From Myxococcaceae bacterium (lineage in GTDB: Bacteria; Myxococcota; Myxococcia; Myxococcales; Myxococcaceae): DNA of 64,000 bases. This document shows positions 17,458 to 26,385 of the stretch, piece after piece (within the stretch, counting starts at the first letter, position 1; the number at the start of each line of letters is the position of its first letter). The notes under the pieces were generated by a model. It did not search any database and had not been told where the DNA came from. It was given only the letters and a program-made list of their open reading frames with translations. The position numbers were made by a program, and so were the translations under genes. The stretch is taken from contig JAIBBQ010000003.1 of the NCBI GenBank assembly GCA_019694595.1, positions 1-64,000 of the forward strand. Direction: 5' to 3'.

Positions 17458-18240
17458 TCACTCCGAACGCATGCAGGCCAGCGGCTGGGCGACGGCGAGC
17501 TGGCTCTCCGACTCGGGGATCATGCCCGCCCGCGCCAGGTTGCGCACCACGGTGTCGCGCCCCAGCCGCAGCAGGCTGGTGTTCTGGCAGTTCTTCACGT
17601 TGTCCCAGTAGCCGTTGGGCGGCAGCGCCAGCGCGAGCTCGGCGATCTCCGCCGTGTTCAGCTTGTCGAGGCTCTTCTTCATCAGCGCCTTCGAGGCCGC
17701 TTCCACTCCCACCACGCCCGGCGCCAGCTGCACCGAGTGGAGATCGTAGGCCACCAGGGCGTTCTTCGGCAGGAAGCGGTGAATGCGGTGCGTCGCCACC
17801 GCGAGCTGCAGGCCGGGCTGGGCGCCGACGCGCTGGGCGAGCACCTCGGCGAACACCTGCTCGCACCAGCCGTCGCCCTGCAGCTCCTTGCCCATCAGGC
17901 TCCAGAGGATGCGCCGGTTCCACGCCCAGCCGTCTTCCCGGGGCGTCTGGAAGTACGACGGGCAGCCGCGCTCGGTGATGTACGCGGCCACCAGGTTCTT
18001 GGGCAGCGTGTCGAAGGTCGGCCGGGGCCAGTCCACGACGTACCCGGTCTTGTCGTACAGCCCCAGCTGGTAGCTCTTGCGCTCCGACTCCACCGACTGG
18101 CGCAGCACCCGGTCGAGGTCGAACTCGCTGTCCAGCGCGGGCAGCTGGGCCAGCGTGTAGAAGTAGGCGGCCGGGCCGACGATGACCACCACCACCACGG
18201 CCATCGCGAACAGCCACAGCAGCACTCGAAGATTCCGCAC
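17458..18240 (-). CDS. Membrane-anchored GT51-like (penicillin-binding transglycosylase) protein
   Basis: A 260-residue protein from a GTG start, with an N-terminal membrane anchor (VLLWLFAMAVVVVVIVGPAAYF). The C-terminal half matches the second half of GT51 peptidoglycan glycosyltransferases: GVEAASKALMKKSLDKLNTAEIAELALALPPN, then RLGRDTVVRNLARAGMI. Upstream, AAYITERGC and DGWAWNRRIL align loosely with the catalytic ED..F..H.G segment, but the Glu-Asp pair is not conserved, so activity is doubtful. There is no transpeptidase domain. The family match is by eye and moderate. It diverges from the flavin reductase gene 61 bp away. Confidence 0.65.
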   Translation of the reverse strand: MRNLRVLLWLFAMAVVVVVIVGPAAYFYTLAQLPALDSEFDLDRVLRQSVESERKSYQLGLYDKTGYVVDWPRPTFDTLPKNLVAAYITERGCPSYFQTPREDGWAWNRRILWSLMGKELQGDGWCEQVFAEVLAQRVGAQPGLQLAVATHRIHRFLPKNALVAYDLHSVQLAPGVVGVEAASKALMKKSLDKLNTAEIAELALALPPNGYWDNVKNCQNTSLLRLGRDTVVRNLARAGMIPESESQLAVAQPLACMRSE

Positions 18241-18301
18241 GCAGGCGTCATGGTAGCGCCGCTACGATGCAAGTCACCTTGAAGGCCTTCGGGGACGAGC
18301 G

Positions 18302-18979
18302 ATGAGCTTCCAGTGGAGCCAGGTGCTCTCCACCCGCGAAGTGGGTGGGGCGTTGGTGCATCTGCGCATCGCCACACCTTCCCGCTCCGATGGTGCACCG
18401 GGGTTCACCACGCCTGGCCAGTACACCCAGCTCAAGGTCTCCGGAGCCATGGGCTATTTCGCCATCGCCAGTGCGCCCGGTCTCCCGGAGCTCGAGTTCC
18501 TCGTCAAGCGCGGGTCCACCGTGGGCGAGGCGCTGGCGCGCTGCCAGGTGGGCGACATGGTCGAGGTCGGCCCCATCGCCGGGAAAGGCTTCCCGCTCGA
18601 GCACGCCCGCGGCCGCGACCTGCTGCTGGTCGCAACCGGCACTGGCAGCGCCCCCATGCACTCGGTGCTCGAAGTCCTGCGCGCACGGCGCGAGGAGGTG
18701 AACGCGGTGACCTTTCTCCACGGCGTGCGAACCCCTGCCGACGCGGAGTGGATGGCCGAGCGCGACTGGCGCGCCGCACGCATCGATTGGCGCATCGTGG
18801 TGAGCCGGCCCCCGCCGTTCTGGACTGGCCGGGTCGGCCGGGTGCAGGACCACCTCGCGGGCATCGGGCATGACCTCACCACCGCGTTCCTCTGCGGGCA
18901 GAAGATGATGGTCGCCGAAGCGACCGGGGCGCTGGTGGCCCAGGGCGTCCCCGCCACCAGGGTCTTCCTGAACGGGTGA
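18302..18979 (+). CDS. Ferredoxin-NADP reductase-like flavoprotein
   Basis: A 225-residue FNR-superfamily protein. The N-terminal barrel has a TPGQYTQLK segment, like the flavin-binding strand of the family. The C-terminal nucleotide-binding part has the GTGSAP motif and a FLCGQKMMV segment. It lacks an iron-sulfur domain. GGGGAC precedes the ATG. The partner is unknown; it could reduce a ferredoxin or flavin. It lies immediately outside the biosynthetic cluster and could supply electrons to the cluster's halogenase or diiron hydroxylases, but that is only a guess from position. Confidence 0.82.
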   Translation: MSFQWSQVLSTREVGGALVHLRIATPSRSDGAPGFTTPGQYTQLKVSGAMGYFAIASAPGLPELEFLVKRGSTVGEALARCQVGDMVEVGPIAGKGFPLEHARGRDLLLVATGTGSAPMHSVLEVLRARREEVNAVTFLHGVRTPADAEWMAERDWRAARIDWRIVVSRPPPFWTGRVGRVQDHLAGIGHDLTTAFLCGQKMMVAEATGALVAQGVPATRVFLNG

Positions 18980-18992
18980 GCCGGCGACCGGC
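18980..18992. terminator. Short hairpin between convergent genes
   Basis: gccgg-cga-ccggc lies directly after the flavin reductase stop and just before the end of the acyl-CoA dehydrogenase gene. It has a five-pair stem and no T-tract, so it is a weak candidate. Confidence 0.25.
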
Positions 18993-18997
18993 GGCCC

Positions 18998-20143
18998 TCA
19001 GAGGCCCAGGTAACTGCTGATGATGTTCCGCTGCACCTCCGAGGTGCCCGAGGTGATGGTCGAGGGCACGGCGTCCCGCAGGAAGCGTTCCATCTCGTAC
19101 TCGGTGACGACGCCGTTCGCCCCGTGAATCTGGATCGCGGCCAGCGACGAACGAATGGACGCCTCGCTGATCGCGATCTTCGCCATGCAGACCTCCTTCT
19201 CGGCTGGCTGCTGCTGATCCAGGAGCCAGCACGCGCGGTAGAGGAGGAGCCTGGCTGCCTCGAGCCGGATGCTCATGTCCACCAGCTCGTGAGCGACGGC
19301 CTGGTGCGTGCCGATGGACTTCCGCCCCTGCTTCCGCGTCCGCGCGTACTCCACCGTGCGGTCGAGCTGGCGCTGCATCGAGCCCACCCAGGTGGCGAAC
19401 TCGCAGGTGCGCTCCCAGAACATCGACTCCTTGAGAATCGTCGCCCCCTGCCCTTCTTCGCCCAGGAGGTGGTCCTCGGGCACCAGGCAGTCCTCGAAGT
19501 AGATCGAGCTCGTCGGCGACGTGCGCAGCCCGATCTTCTCGAACGGCGATCCGATGGTCAGGCCCTTGGTCCCTGCCTCCACCACGAACGCCGACATTCC
19601 CAGATGGCCGAACGCCGGGTTGGTCATGGCAAACACCACGACGGCCCCCGCCACCGGGCCGTTGGTGACGAACGACTTCTCGCCATTCAGCACGTAGCCT
19701 TGCGCGACCTTTTCCGCTCGGCACTTCATGCCCGACGGGTCGGACCCCGCGCCCGCCTCGGTGACGGCGTTGGCGCCGATGCAAGCGCCGCTCGACATCC
19801 TGGGGAGAATCGTCGACTTGATCCGTGCCGAGCCGTGCTTCCAGATGGGGACCGCGGCGGCGAACAGGTGGCTGGCGATCGAGAACACCAAGCCGGTGTC
19901 TTCACAGCCTTGGCCGAGCGCTTCGAGCCCCAGCGCAACGGACAGGTGATCGAGCTCGAGACCTCCGAACTCCTTCGGCAGCGGAAGCCCGAGCAGCCCC
20001 ATCTCCGCGCACCGCTCCCATTGCTTTCGACCGAACTCGTGGTTTCGATCGCGGGCCACCACGTCGCCGTTGAGGTTCGTGCGCGCGAACCTCAAGATGT
20101 CATCGAACAGCTGGCGCTGCGTCTGGCTCCACCCGAAGTCCAT
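18998..20143 (-). CDS. Acyl-CoA dehydrogenase family protein
   Basis: A 381-residue flavoprotein of normal family length. Typical motifs are GLLGLPLPKEFGG, the flavin/substrate loop NAVTEAGAGSDP, KSFVTNG, and IHGANGVVTEYEMERFLRD near the end. The usual C-terminal catalytic Glu (the E of YEGT in medium-chain enzymes) is replaced by Ser365 in TSGTSEVQR. Glu244 (in FWERTCEF) is where isovaleryl-CoA-dehydrogenase-type enzymes carry their base. That suggests activity on a branched or cyclic acyl thioester, as in prolyl- or aminoacyl-carrier-protein dehydrogenases of antibiotic clusters. At the cluster's left border it may oxidise a carrier-bound amino acid, but primary metabolism is not excluded. 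Confidence 0.88.
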   Translation of the reverse strand: MDFGWSQTQRQLFDDILRFARTNLNGDVVARDRNHEFGRKQWERCAEMGLLGLPLPKEFGGLELDHLSVALGLEALGQGCEDTGLVFSIASHLFAAAVPIWKHGSARIKSTILPRMSSGACIGANAVTEAGAGSDPSGMKCRAEKVAQGYVLNGEKSFVTNGPVAGAVVVFAMTNPAFGHLGMSAFVVEAGTKGLTIGSPFEKIGLRTSPTSSIYFEDCLVPEDHLLGEEGQGATILKESMFWERTCEFATWVGSMQRQLDRTVEYARTRKQGRKSIGTHQAVAHELVDMSIRLEAARLLLYRACWLLDQQQPAEKEVCMAKIAISEASIRSSLAAIQIHGANGVVTEYEMERFLRDAVPSTITSGTSEVQRNIISSYLGL

Positions 20144-20316
20144 CTGATCTTCCTTCCGCCCTGAGAACGGAAGGTCGACGCTATCCCTGGTTCAGGATCG
20201 AGTCGACGCCCGGCTCGCGCGTGCAGACCCGAGGCTCTGCCCCCGATTCATTCGACACCGTTTTGCACGCGGGTTAGCGTTTCTGGTCGGCGTCGAGGTC
20301 TTGCTCCTGCGCTTCC
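20144..20316. promoter_or_regulatory. Divergent intergenic region at the cluster's left side
   Basis: A 173-bp gap between divergent start codons (acyl-CoA dehydrogenase and PLP lyase). It contains two copies of gtcgacgc about 30 bases apart (near 20173 and 20202). I see no reliable promoter pair. Confidence 0.4.
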
Positions 20317-21426
20317 ATGCACCTGTTCCTCGAAAAGCCACCGCGCCCTGGCCCAGCCCCGACCCAGGAGCCCCTCGCCTTCCACCGCACGCTCCTGGGC
20401 TACCAGCCCACCCCACTGCGGCATGCGCCGCTCACCGCCCATGCCCTCGGCCTCCAGGATCTCTGGCTCAAGGACGAAGGCGACCGCCTCGGACTCCCGG
20501 CATTCAAGATCCTGGGCGCGTCCTGGGCCGTCCATCGCTTGCTCCAGCAGCGGTTCGGGGTCAGCGTCACCGGCGACCCCGCCTCGCTGGCCCAGCTCGA
20601 GAACACCCGGCCGTTGACCCTGGTGACCGCCTCCTACGGGAACCACGGCCGTGCGGTTGCCCGCGCGGCGCGCTGGTTCGGCCAGCGTGCCCACGTCTAC
20701 CTGCCCTTCGGCACCCGCGCCGCTCGCATCGCAGCCATCGAGTCCGAGGGCGCCTCGGTGACCGTGGTCGATGGTGGCTACGACGACGCGGTGAAGGCAG
20801 CGTCCGCGGCGACCGGGAAGGACGTGGTCGTGGTGTCCGACATCGCCCAGCGACCCGACGAGGAGATTCCTCGCTGGGTGACCGAGGGCTACTCCACCTG
20901 CCTGTGGGAGCTCCAGTCGCAGCTCTCGGTGCTGCCACGGCCCCCGACGCTGGTCACCGTTCCGGTGGGGGTCGGTGCCTTGGCGGCCGCGGTGGTGCGC
21001 CACTTCCGCGGGGCTTCGCCGTGGCCCCAGATGCGGCTGGTGTCCGTGGAACCCGATGACGCCGCGAGCCTGCTCGAGTCCGCCAGCGCCGGGCAACTCA
21101 CCTCCCTCGGCACCGGGCCGCGCTCCATCATGGGGGGCCTCAACTGCGAAACGCCCTCGAGCGTCGTCTTCGACGAACTGCTCGCCGGCCTCGACGGCTT
21201 CGTCACCGTGAGCGACGACGACGCCCGGACCGCGATGAGGCTCCTGCACCGCGACGGCATCCGAGCAGGCGAATCGGGCGCCGCCGGCGTCGCCGGCATC
21301 CTCGCGCTCTCCCGCCTTCACCCCGCCCCGACGTGGCTGCGCGAGACCCTGAGGACCGTGGTCTCCTTCGTCACCGAAGGCCCCACTGACCCCGAGTCCT
21401 ACCGGGCCATCGTCGGAACCCCCTGA
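20317..21426 (+). CDS. PLP-dependent lyase, diaminopropionate ammonia-lyase-like
   Basis: A 369-residue fold-type II PLP enzyme. GYQPTPL, LWLKDEGDRLGLPAFKILGASWA (PLP Lys in PAFK) and TASYGNHGRAVA match diaminopropionate ammonia-lyase (DpaL), which degrades 2,3-diaminopropionate to pyruvate and ammonia. GVGALAAAV is the phosphate-binding loop region. Threonine dehydratase-like activity is the main alternative. It is notable because the cluster's right arm seems to make a 2,3-diamino acid. This protein could degrade surplus diamino acid, edit a substrate, or act biosynthetically; the sequence does not decide. It converges on the FtsX permease gene with an 8-bp gap. Confidence 0.82.
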   Translation: MHLFLEKPPRPGPAPTQEPLAFHRTLLGYQPTPLRHAPLTAHALGLQDLWLKDEGDRLGLPAFKILGASWAVHRLLQQRFGVSVTGDPASLAQLENTRPLTLVTASYGNHGRAVARAARWFGQRAHVYLPFGTRAARIAAIESEGASVTVVDGGYDDAVKAASAATGKDVVVVSDIAQRPDEEIPRWVTEGYSTCLWELQSQLSVLPRPPTLVTVPVGVGALAAAVVRHFRGASPWPQMRLVSVEPDDAASLLESASAGQLTSLGTGPRSIMGGLNCETPSSVVFDELLAGLDGFVTVSDDDARTAMRLLHRDGIRAGESGAAGVAGILALSRLHPAPTWLRETLRTVVSFVTEGPTDPESYRAIVGTP

Positions 21427-21434
21427 CGCGTCGC

Positions 21435-22742
21435 TCAGTCCTTGCTCATCGCCACCACTGGCGGAATGCGCGAGGCGAGCAAGGCGGGAAAGAACGACGG
21501 CAGCGTGGTCGCCACGGCGACGCTCAGCAGCGCGCTCAGGGTCGCACGCGGAGCAAACGCGAAGCCGAGCGAATCGCTCGAGCCCATCATCAGCCGCAGC
21601 CCTTCGGGGACAGCCACCCCCGCATGCCCGATGCCTTCCCCGATCGCCTCTCCGAGGACCGCCCCCAGCACCGCCCCCAGCAGCGACAGCAGGAAGGCCT
21701 CGAACACGAACATCATCACCACCGAGCCGCGCCCCATGCCGATGGCGCGCAACGTGCCGATCTCCTGGGTCCGCTCCCGCACCGCAAGCCACAGCGTGTT
21801 CATCAGGCCGCCTGCCGCGAACAGCAGCAGCACCGCGCCCACCAGGCGAACCAGTGCGTCGATCATCCTCAGGTTCTGAGCCTGGAGCGCGACTTCCTGG
21901 TCCCAGCGCGTCACCTCGAGCCGTGAGCCCACCCAGGACTCGCCTTCGAGGCGAAGCTTCTTCCAGGGCCACGGCTCCTCGAGTGGCTCCTGTCCCCGCC
22001 GCGTCTCGGACTCCAGCGTCCTGTGGAGCCGCTCCTGGAGCCCGCCGAGATCGGCATCCTCGGGCAACTGGACCTGCCAGCTGCTGATCTGGTCAGGCCC
22101 GAAACCATACAGCTCGCGAACGGTCGTCTCCGAGGCGAGCACCACGAAGCTCAGCAACCCACCCGGAACGTTGTGGGCCACGCCCACCACCGTCGCGTCG
22201 ACCGCGTTGTACGCCCGTCGGTGGTTGATGCCCGTCATCACCACCTGATCACCGACGCTCACCTTGAGCTTCTTGGCCCACTCTTCCGAGATCACGATGG
22301 CGCCCGGCTGCCCGAGGTCCGCGAGGGTTCCGCTGACCAAGCGAAGGGCCTTCTTGAGCCGTGGCTCGGACTCGACCCGGAGCCCCATGATGATCAGATC
22401 GCGCGCAGCCGAGGCGGGGCTGGACACCGTGCCCAGGCCGACCCACCGTGGAACCAGCGTCGCCTCCGGGACCACCGCCTTGATCTCCTGGGCGATGGCC
22501 TCCGACTGCAAAAGCACCGGCTCCACCCGAGACGCCGAGGGCTTGTAGAGCCCATGAACGTTCAGCTCTCCGCTGAAGATGGCCACGGCCGAGTCCCTGA
22601 TGCGTGCCTCGGTCGACGCGAGCAGCCCGCTGGCCAGCGTGAGCAACGCGGAAACCACGGCCACCGCGCCCCCCACCAGCGCACTCCGCCGGGAATGCTG
22701 GGTCACGTTGCGCAGGGCGATCATCGCGATCGTCCCGATCAT
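21435..22742 (-). CDS. FtsX-type ABC transporter permease
   Basis: A 435-residue MacB/LolC-type permease. I chose the ATG at 22742 because its ATGA overlaps the stop of the upstream permease; a longer frame to 22793 lacks support. The N-terminal span (SALVGGAVAVVSALLTLASGLL) is followed by a periplasmic domain. The C-terminal FtsX core has three spans: VGAVLLLFAAGGLMNTLWLAV, the ERTQEIGTLRAIGMGRGSV loop with VVMMFVFEAFLLSLLGAVLG, and a final helix ending PPVVAMSKD. It pairs with the next permease. No ATPase gene is adjacent, so the partner ATPase must be encoded elsewhere. Confidence 0.88.
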   Translation of the reverse strand: MIGTIAMIALRNVTQHSRRSALVGGAVAVVSALLTLASGLLASTEARIRDSAVAIFSGELNVHGLYKPSASRVEPVLLQSEAIAQEIKAVVPEATLVPRWVGLGTVSSPASAARDLIIMGLRVESEPRLKKALRLVSGTLADLGQPGAIVISEEWAKKLKVSVGDQVVMTGINHRRAYNAVDATVVGVAHNVPGGLLSFVVLASETTVRELYGFGPDQISSWQVQLPEDADLGGLQERLHRTLESETRRGQEPLEEPWPWKKLRLEGESWVGSRLEVTRWDQEVALQAQNLRMIDALVRLVGAVLLLFAAGGLMNTLWLAVRERTQEIGTLRAIGMGRGSVVMMFVFEAFLLSLLGAVLGAVLGEAIGEGIGHAGVAVPEGLRLMMGSSDSLGFAFAPRATLSALLSVAVATTLPSFFPALLASRIPPVVAMSKD

Positions 22743-24745
22743 GCCCCCTCCGAGCGCATCGCCTCGACCGGAGGCACCAGCGAAGCTTTCCACGCCGGGT
22801 AGGCCGCCGCGACCGCACCGACGGCCATCACCGTCGCGAGGGACAGGGCCGTGCGGGCGCTGCTCAGCGCGGGGTGGAGCGCCGCGCCGCCGAAGAGCAG
22901 ATCGAGCTGCGAATCGGGACTCGACAGCCCGTGGGTCGAGAGGAACGACACCAGCGCTGCTCCGAGCACCGCGCCAGCACCACCAAAGAGCGCCGTCACC
23001 AGCCAGACCTCCCCCAGGACGATGCCCATCACCGTCGCACGGCTGGTCCCGATGGCGCGCATCGTCCCCACCTCTCGAACCCGCTGCAGCATCGAGATCA
23101 GCACCGTGTTGCTCAACACGAAGCCGACCATCAGCAACACGAGCAACGACACCCCGAAGACGATCGCGCTGACCGCCTGCGCGATGGCCGCCAGGTCACC
23201 GCCCGCGCGGGTCCACGGCACCACCGTCACCGGCAAGTGCTCGGCCTGCACCATCGCGTCCAGCCGCTCAGCCACCCGAGCCTCGTCCACCCCGGGCAAC
23301 AGCCACACCGCAGCCGAGAGCGCGATGCGCCCCTGGGCCGTCGGCGCCTTGGCCCGCACCGCCTCGGGCGCGGGGGTCCCCGTCTCGAAGAGCCCGGCCT
23401 CCAGCTGCTCCTTCGTCTCCGTGCCCACCCCCATCTGCTCTTCCAGCTTCCGGATCTCCTCGAGTTCCTCGTTCGACGAGTACCCCAGCAGCTGCTCCAG
23501 CGACTCCGGGTCGACCATTCCGAGAGCCGAGGCCGGGGGGTGTGTCATCGCCAGGCCCTTCAACCGGTAGGTTCCCCACACCCGCAGTCGAAGCGAGCGC
23601 GTGTACCCGCTGCGCCCCTGCGCCTGCAGGGTGAGCAGGTCTCCGGGGCGAACCAGATAGAGCGTGAGCGCTGGCTCCACCACCCGCCGGAAGAGCGCCA
23701 CCCGCTCGCGCGCGTTCGCCTGGGTGAGGCTGACCAGCTCCGTCAGGAGCGCCGGGAGATCGTCGGACGCGGGCGCCGAGAGCGCGCCGCGCAGCTGCTC
23801 GACCATCGACGGCAGCAGCCCGGGGTCGAGCCGCACCAGCAGCTGTCCGACCTCCTCCCGCAGCGACGCCACCGAGCGCCTGAGCTCGGGCTCCTCCTCG
23901 AGGGAACGCCCCTGCTCGACGGCTTCCAGCAGCTTGTCGAGCCGGCGTACCGGCCGCAGCTTGAAGCTGTCCTCGTACAGCAGCTTGGGCAACACGACGC
24001 CGTGCTCCCCAGGAGGGATCAAGGTGCCGTCGACCGCCTCGAACACGTCGAACGGGCTCTGGAGCGTCTCCGGCGCCACGCCCACCACGGGGACGTTGAC
24101 CTCGCCCCCACCGCCGAGCAACGGGGCGAGCGAGCGATCGACCTCGTCCAGCGCTGCGAGTGGGTCGGTCGCGAGCTGCTGCTCGAACTCGGGGCTGGCC
24201 GCGTGCTCCAATGCCACCGGCGCCTCCGCCGCGAAGACCGCATCCATCAGCGAAGGCCCCAGCGGCGAGCGCAGCAACCCGACCACGTGACGCAACCTCG
24301 CCACGTGCCGAGCCATGGAGGCATCTCCCATCGACGCGCCGGACCTCAAGCCAGCCCGGAGCGCGTTGCTCAGCTCGTCGATGACGTTGCCTTCCGAGTG
24401 CACCCCGACCGCCCGGCCCATCGGGATCACCCGCGCCACCCCTTCCACTCTCTCCAGCGAGGCCTTGACCCGGTCCAGCTCCTGGAGCGGTTTCAGGTTG
24501 CGATCGTCCTGCAAGGAAAAGAGCGCCAGCTCACCCTGCGAGTCCGTCGAGAAGACCTGAAACTGCCCCAGGAACGCATGCACGAGGGTCGAGCTCGCGT
24601 TCCGCTCCATCGCCTCCGCGATGGAGCCGAAGACCGTCAGCAGGAAAGTCGACGACAGCACCAGCGCCCCGACCACCAGGTTCACCCGTCGCGCCCAGAG
24701 GTTGGCCCACGCGAGGCGAAACCACAGCAGCCATTGCCCGCTCAC
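22739..24745 (-). CDS. Large FtsX-type ABC transporter permease
   Basis: A 668-residue permease. An N-terminal span (NLVVGALVLSSTFLLTVFGSI) precedes an unusually long periplasmic domain of about 480 residues. The FtsX core has IVFGVSLLVLLMVGFVLSNTVLIS, the REVGTMRAIGTSRATV loop, and terminal spans ending VPPVEAMRSEGA. The architecture is like LolC/LolE or MacB subunits that move lipoproteins or lipophilic compounds to or across the outer membrane. The upstream LolA-like gene supports lipoprotein or lipopeptide handling. The stop overlaps the next permease by four bases. Confidence 0.88.
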   Translation of the reverse strand: MSGQWLLWFRLAWANLWARRVNLVVGALVLSSTFLLTVFGSIAEAMERNASSTLVHAFLGQFQVFSTDSQGELALFSLQDDRNLKPLQELDRVKASLERVEGVARVIPMGRAVGVHSEGNVIDELSNALRAGLRSGASMGDASMARHVARLRHVVGLLRSPLGPSLMDAVFAAEAPVALEHAASPEFEQQLATDPLAALDEVDRSLAPLLGGGGEVNVPVVGVAPETLQSPFDVFEAVDGTLIPPGEHGVVLPKLLYEDSFKLRPVRRLDKLLEAVEQGRSLEEEPELRRSVASLREEVGQLLVRLDPGLLPSMVEQLRGALSAPASDDLPALLTELVSLTQANARERVALFRRVVEPALTLYLVRPGDLLTLQAQGRSGYTRSLRLRVWGTYRLKGLAMTHPPASALGMVDPESLEQLLGYSSNEELEEIRKLEEQMGVGTETKEQLEAGLFETGTPAPEAVRAKAPTAQGRIALSAAVWLLPGVDEARVAERLDAMVQAEHLPVTVVPWTRAGGDLAAIAQAVSAIVFGVSLLVLLMVGFVLSNTVLISMLQRVREVGTMRAIGTSRATVMGIVLGEVWLVTALFGGAGAVLGAALVSFLSTHGLSSPDSQLDLLFGGAALHPALSSARTALSLATVMAVGAVAAAYPAWKASLVPPVEAMRSEGA

Positions 24746-24767
24746 GTCCGGCCCCCGAAGGTGACGG

Positions 24768-26372
24768 TCACTTCGCCTGCCCGCCCCAGTGGAGCGTCAG
24801 CTCACAGAACGGGCGCCCCACGTCGAGCCCCCGCTGGCGCCCCCAGGCCATCAGCTTGTCCGACTCGACGATCTGCGGCGAGCTGTCGGTGTACTTGAGC
24901 GCCATCACATGCGAGAGCCACGGCTCCTGGCCCATCGCGTAGAGCGACACCGACTTCGGGCCCAGCGCTTCGATCAGCTGAGTGGCGGCCTCGAAACCAG
25001 CGCCGTTGAGCCGACGCGCCTGATCCACCTTGCGGGGAATGGGCGAGGAATACAGCGGCCCGTAGACCCAGCTCAGCGGAGCCCCTTCACACTCCATTCC
25101 GAGGAACAGCGTGTCGAGGGGACCGATCGCCTCTCGCACGTGCCGATAGAGCGCCGGCTCCAGCGTGTTGCTGTCGGCGGCGAAGAGCACGCTGCGCCCA
25201 CCGGCCTTCACCAGCCAGGCGGACTTCGCCCGAATCGCCACGTCGGCGTGCTCTCCCAAGAAGGGAATGGCCCGCACCTCGCCGCCTTCAAAGGGCACCG
25301 CTTCCATCTCGTCGAGCTCGACCACCCTGGTGAACCCGACGCTCTGGAGCAACAGCTTGAGTGAAGGGTCCTGCAGCGTCCCGCCGTTGCTCTTGGGAAC
25401 GAGCACCGTGCCGATCCTCGAGCGCAGCTCGAGCAGCGTCTCGAACATCAGGTGGTCGGCGTGCGCGTGGGTGATCACCACGTAGTCGATCCTGTCCGGC
25501 AGCGCCGTCACGGTCAGCCGCGGCGGCGACGTCGACTCGTGGTAGCCGATCACGGGGTCCGTCAAGATCGTGGTGCCGGGCGCCTCGATCAGCACGCACG
25601 CATGGCCCAGGTAGCTCAGCCGGACCCCGTCGCCGGGCGCGGCCCGCCGGGGCGCCGGGGACTCGGTCGTCAGCATCGAATCGAGCACCGCCCGCTCTGC
25701 CGCGGTGCTGACGCCGAACAGCTCCTGCACGCGCTCTCGAGGCGCAGGCGCGCGGCGCAGGCGCACGATCTCGTCGACCCTCGGGTCGGAGAACGGCAGC
25801 TGCAGCTCGAGCCGCTCGGGATCCGGAAGCCGGGGCGAGGCGAAGACGAAGGGCCGCGCATCTCGGTCCACCGACCACACGGTGAAGCTCTGGTCCTGCG
25901 GGCGGTGAAAGGGGCTGCGGTACAACAACCCCTCCAGCAGTCGCGCCCCCGCCCTGTTCTGGAGGTCGTACGCCAGCTCCACGTACCCTCGCAGCAACGC
26001 CGGCACCCTCGGGTACAGGGCCTTGAGCGAATAGCCCTGCGCCTCACCCAGCAACCCTTCGAGCTGGGTATAGGCCTCGGCCATCTCGAGCGACTGCGCA
26101 CAGCGCTTGCGCGTGTCCTCGAGCAACGACTGCACTTCCTTCACCCGCTCGGGAGCACAGGACAGGAACGGACCACCGAGGAGCGCGGGGTTCTTCACCG
26201 CCTCGGCGTGAGCCTCCGGCGAGGCGATGAAGGACTCCATCAACTTCTGCTGCCAGCGGGTGAAGTGACCTGCGCTGCTGGGAGCCACCGAGTACGCCCA
26301 CGCGTACCAATGGTTCACCAGCGGCTCCAACACCACGTTGGGCCTCAAATACACGGAGCTCGTCACCTGCAC
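24768..26372 (-). CDS. CmlA-type diiron beta-hydroxylase (MBL fold), copy 1
   Basis: A 534-residue protein with an N-terminal helical/beta domain of about 230 residues and a metallo-beta-lactamase-fold domain. Metal motif HAHADH is at residues 302-307; GEHADV and the AADSN Asp follow. The length and this layout match CmlA of chloramphenicol biosynthesis (about 532 residues), a diiron oxygenase that beta-hydroxylates an amino acid bound to an NRPS carrier protein. The Glu before His in GEHADV fits CmlA better than ordinary MBL hydrolases, which have His in a TPGHT-like loop. I expect it to act on a residue tethered to one of the cluster NRPSs. It is in an operon with the LolA-like gene and the permeases. 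Confidence 0.85.
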   Translation of the reverse strand: MQVTSSVYLRPNVVLEPLVNHWYAWAYSVAPSSAGHFTRWQQKLMESFIASPEAHAEAVKNPALLGGPFLSCAPERVKEVQSLLEDTRKRCAQSLEMAEAYTQLEGLLGEAQGYSLKALYPRVPALLRGYVELAYDLQNRAGARLLEGLLYRSPFHRPQDQSFTVWSVDRDARPFVFASPRLPDPERLELQLPFSDPRVDEIVRLRRAPAPRERVQELFGVSTAAERAVLDSMLTTESPAPRRAAPGDGVRLSYLGHACVLIEAPGTTILTDPVIGYHESTSPPRLTVTALPDRIDYVVITHAHADHLMFETLLELRSRIGTVLVPKSNGGTLQDPSLKLLLQSVGFTRVVELDEMEAVPFEGGEVRAIPFLGEHADVAIRAKSAWLVKAGGRSVLFAADSNTLEPALYRHVREAIGPLDTLFLGMECEGAPLSWVYGPLYSSPIPRKVDQARRLNGAGFEAATQLIEALGPKSVSLYAMGQEPWLSHVMALKYTDSSPQIVESDKLMAWGRQRGLDVGRPFCELTLHWGGQAK

Positions 26373-26385
26373 CCCTCGGCTCGAG

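Noticed and set aside
22742-22793. Longer N-terminus for the permease at 21435
   Set aside because: The ATG at 22742 overlaps the upstream stop in the ATGA form, and the extra 17 residues are not signal-like.
24768-26372. Beta-lactamase or general MBL hydrolase for the proteins at 24768 and 34671
   Set aside because: Length of about 530 residues, the large N-terminal domain, the GEH loop and the NRPS context fit CmlA-type hydroxylases better.
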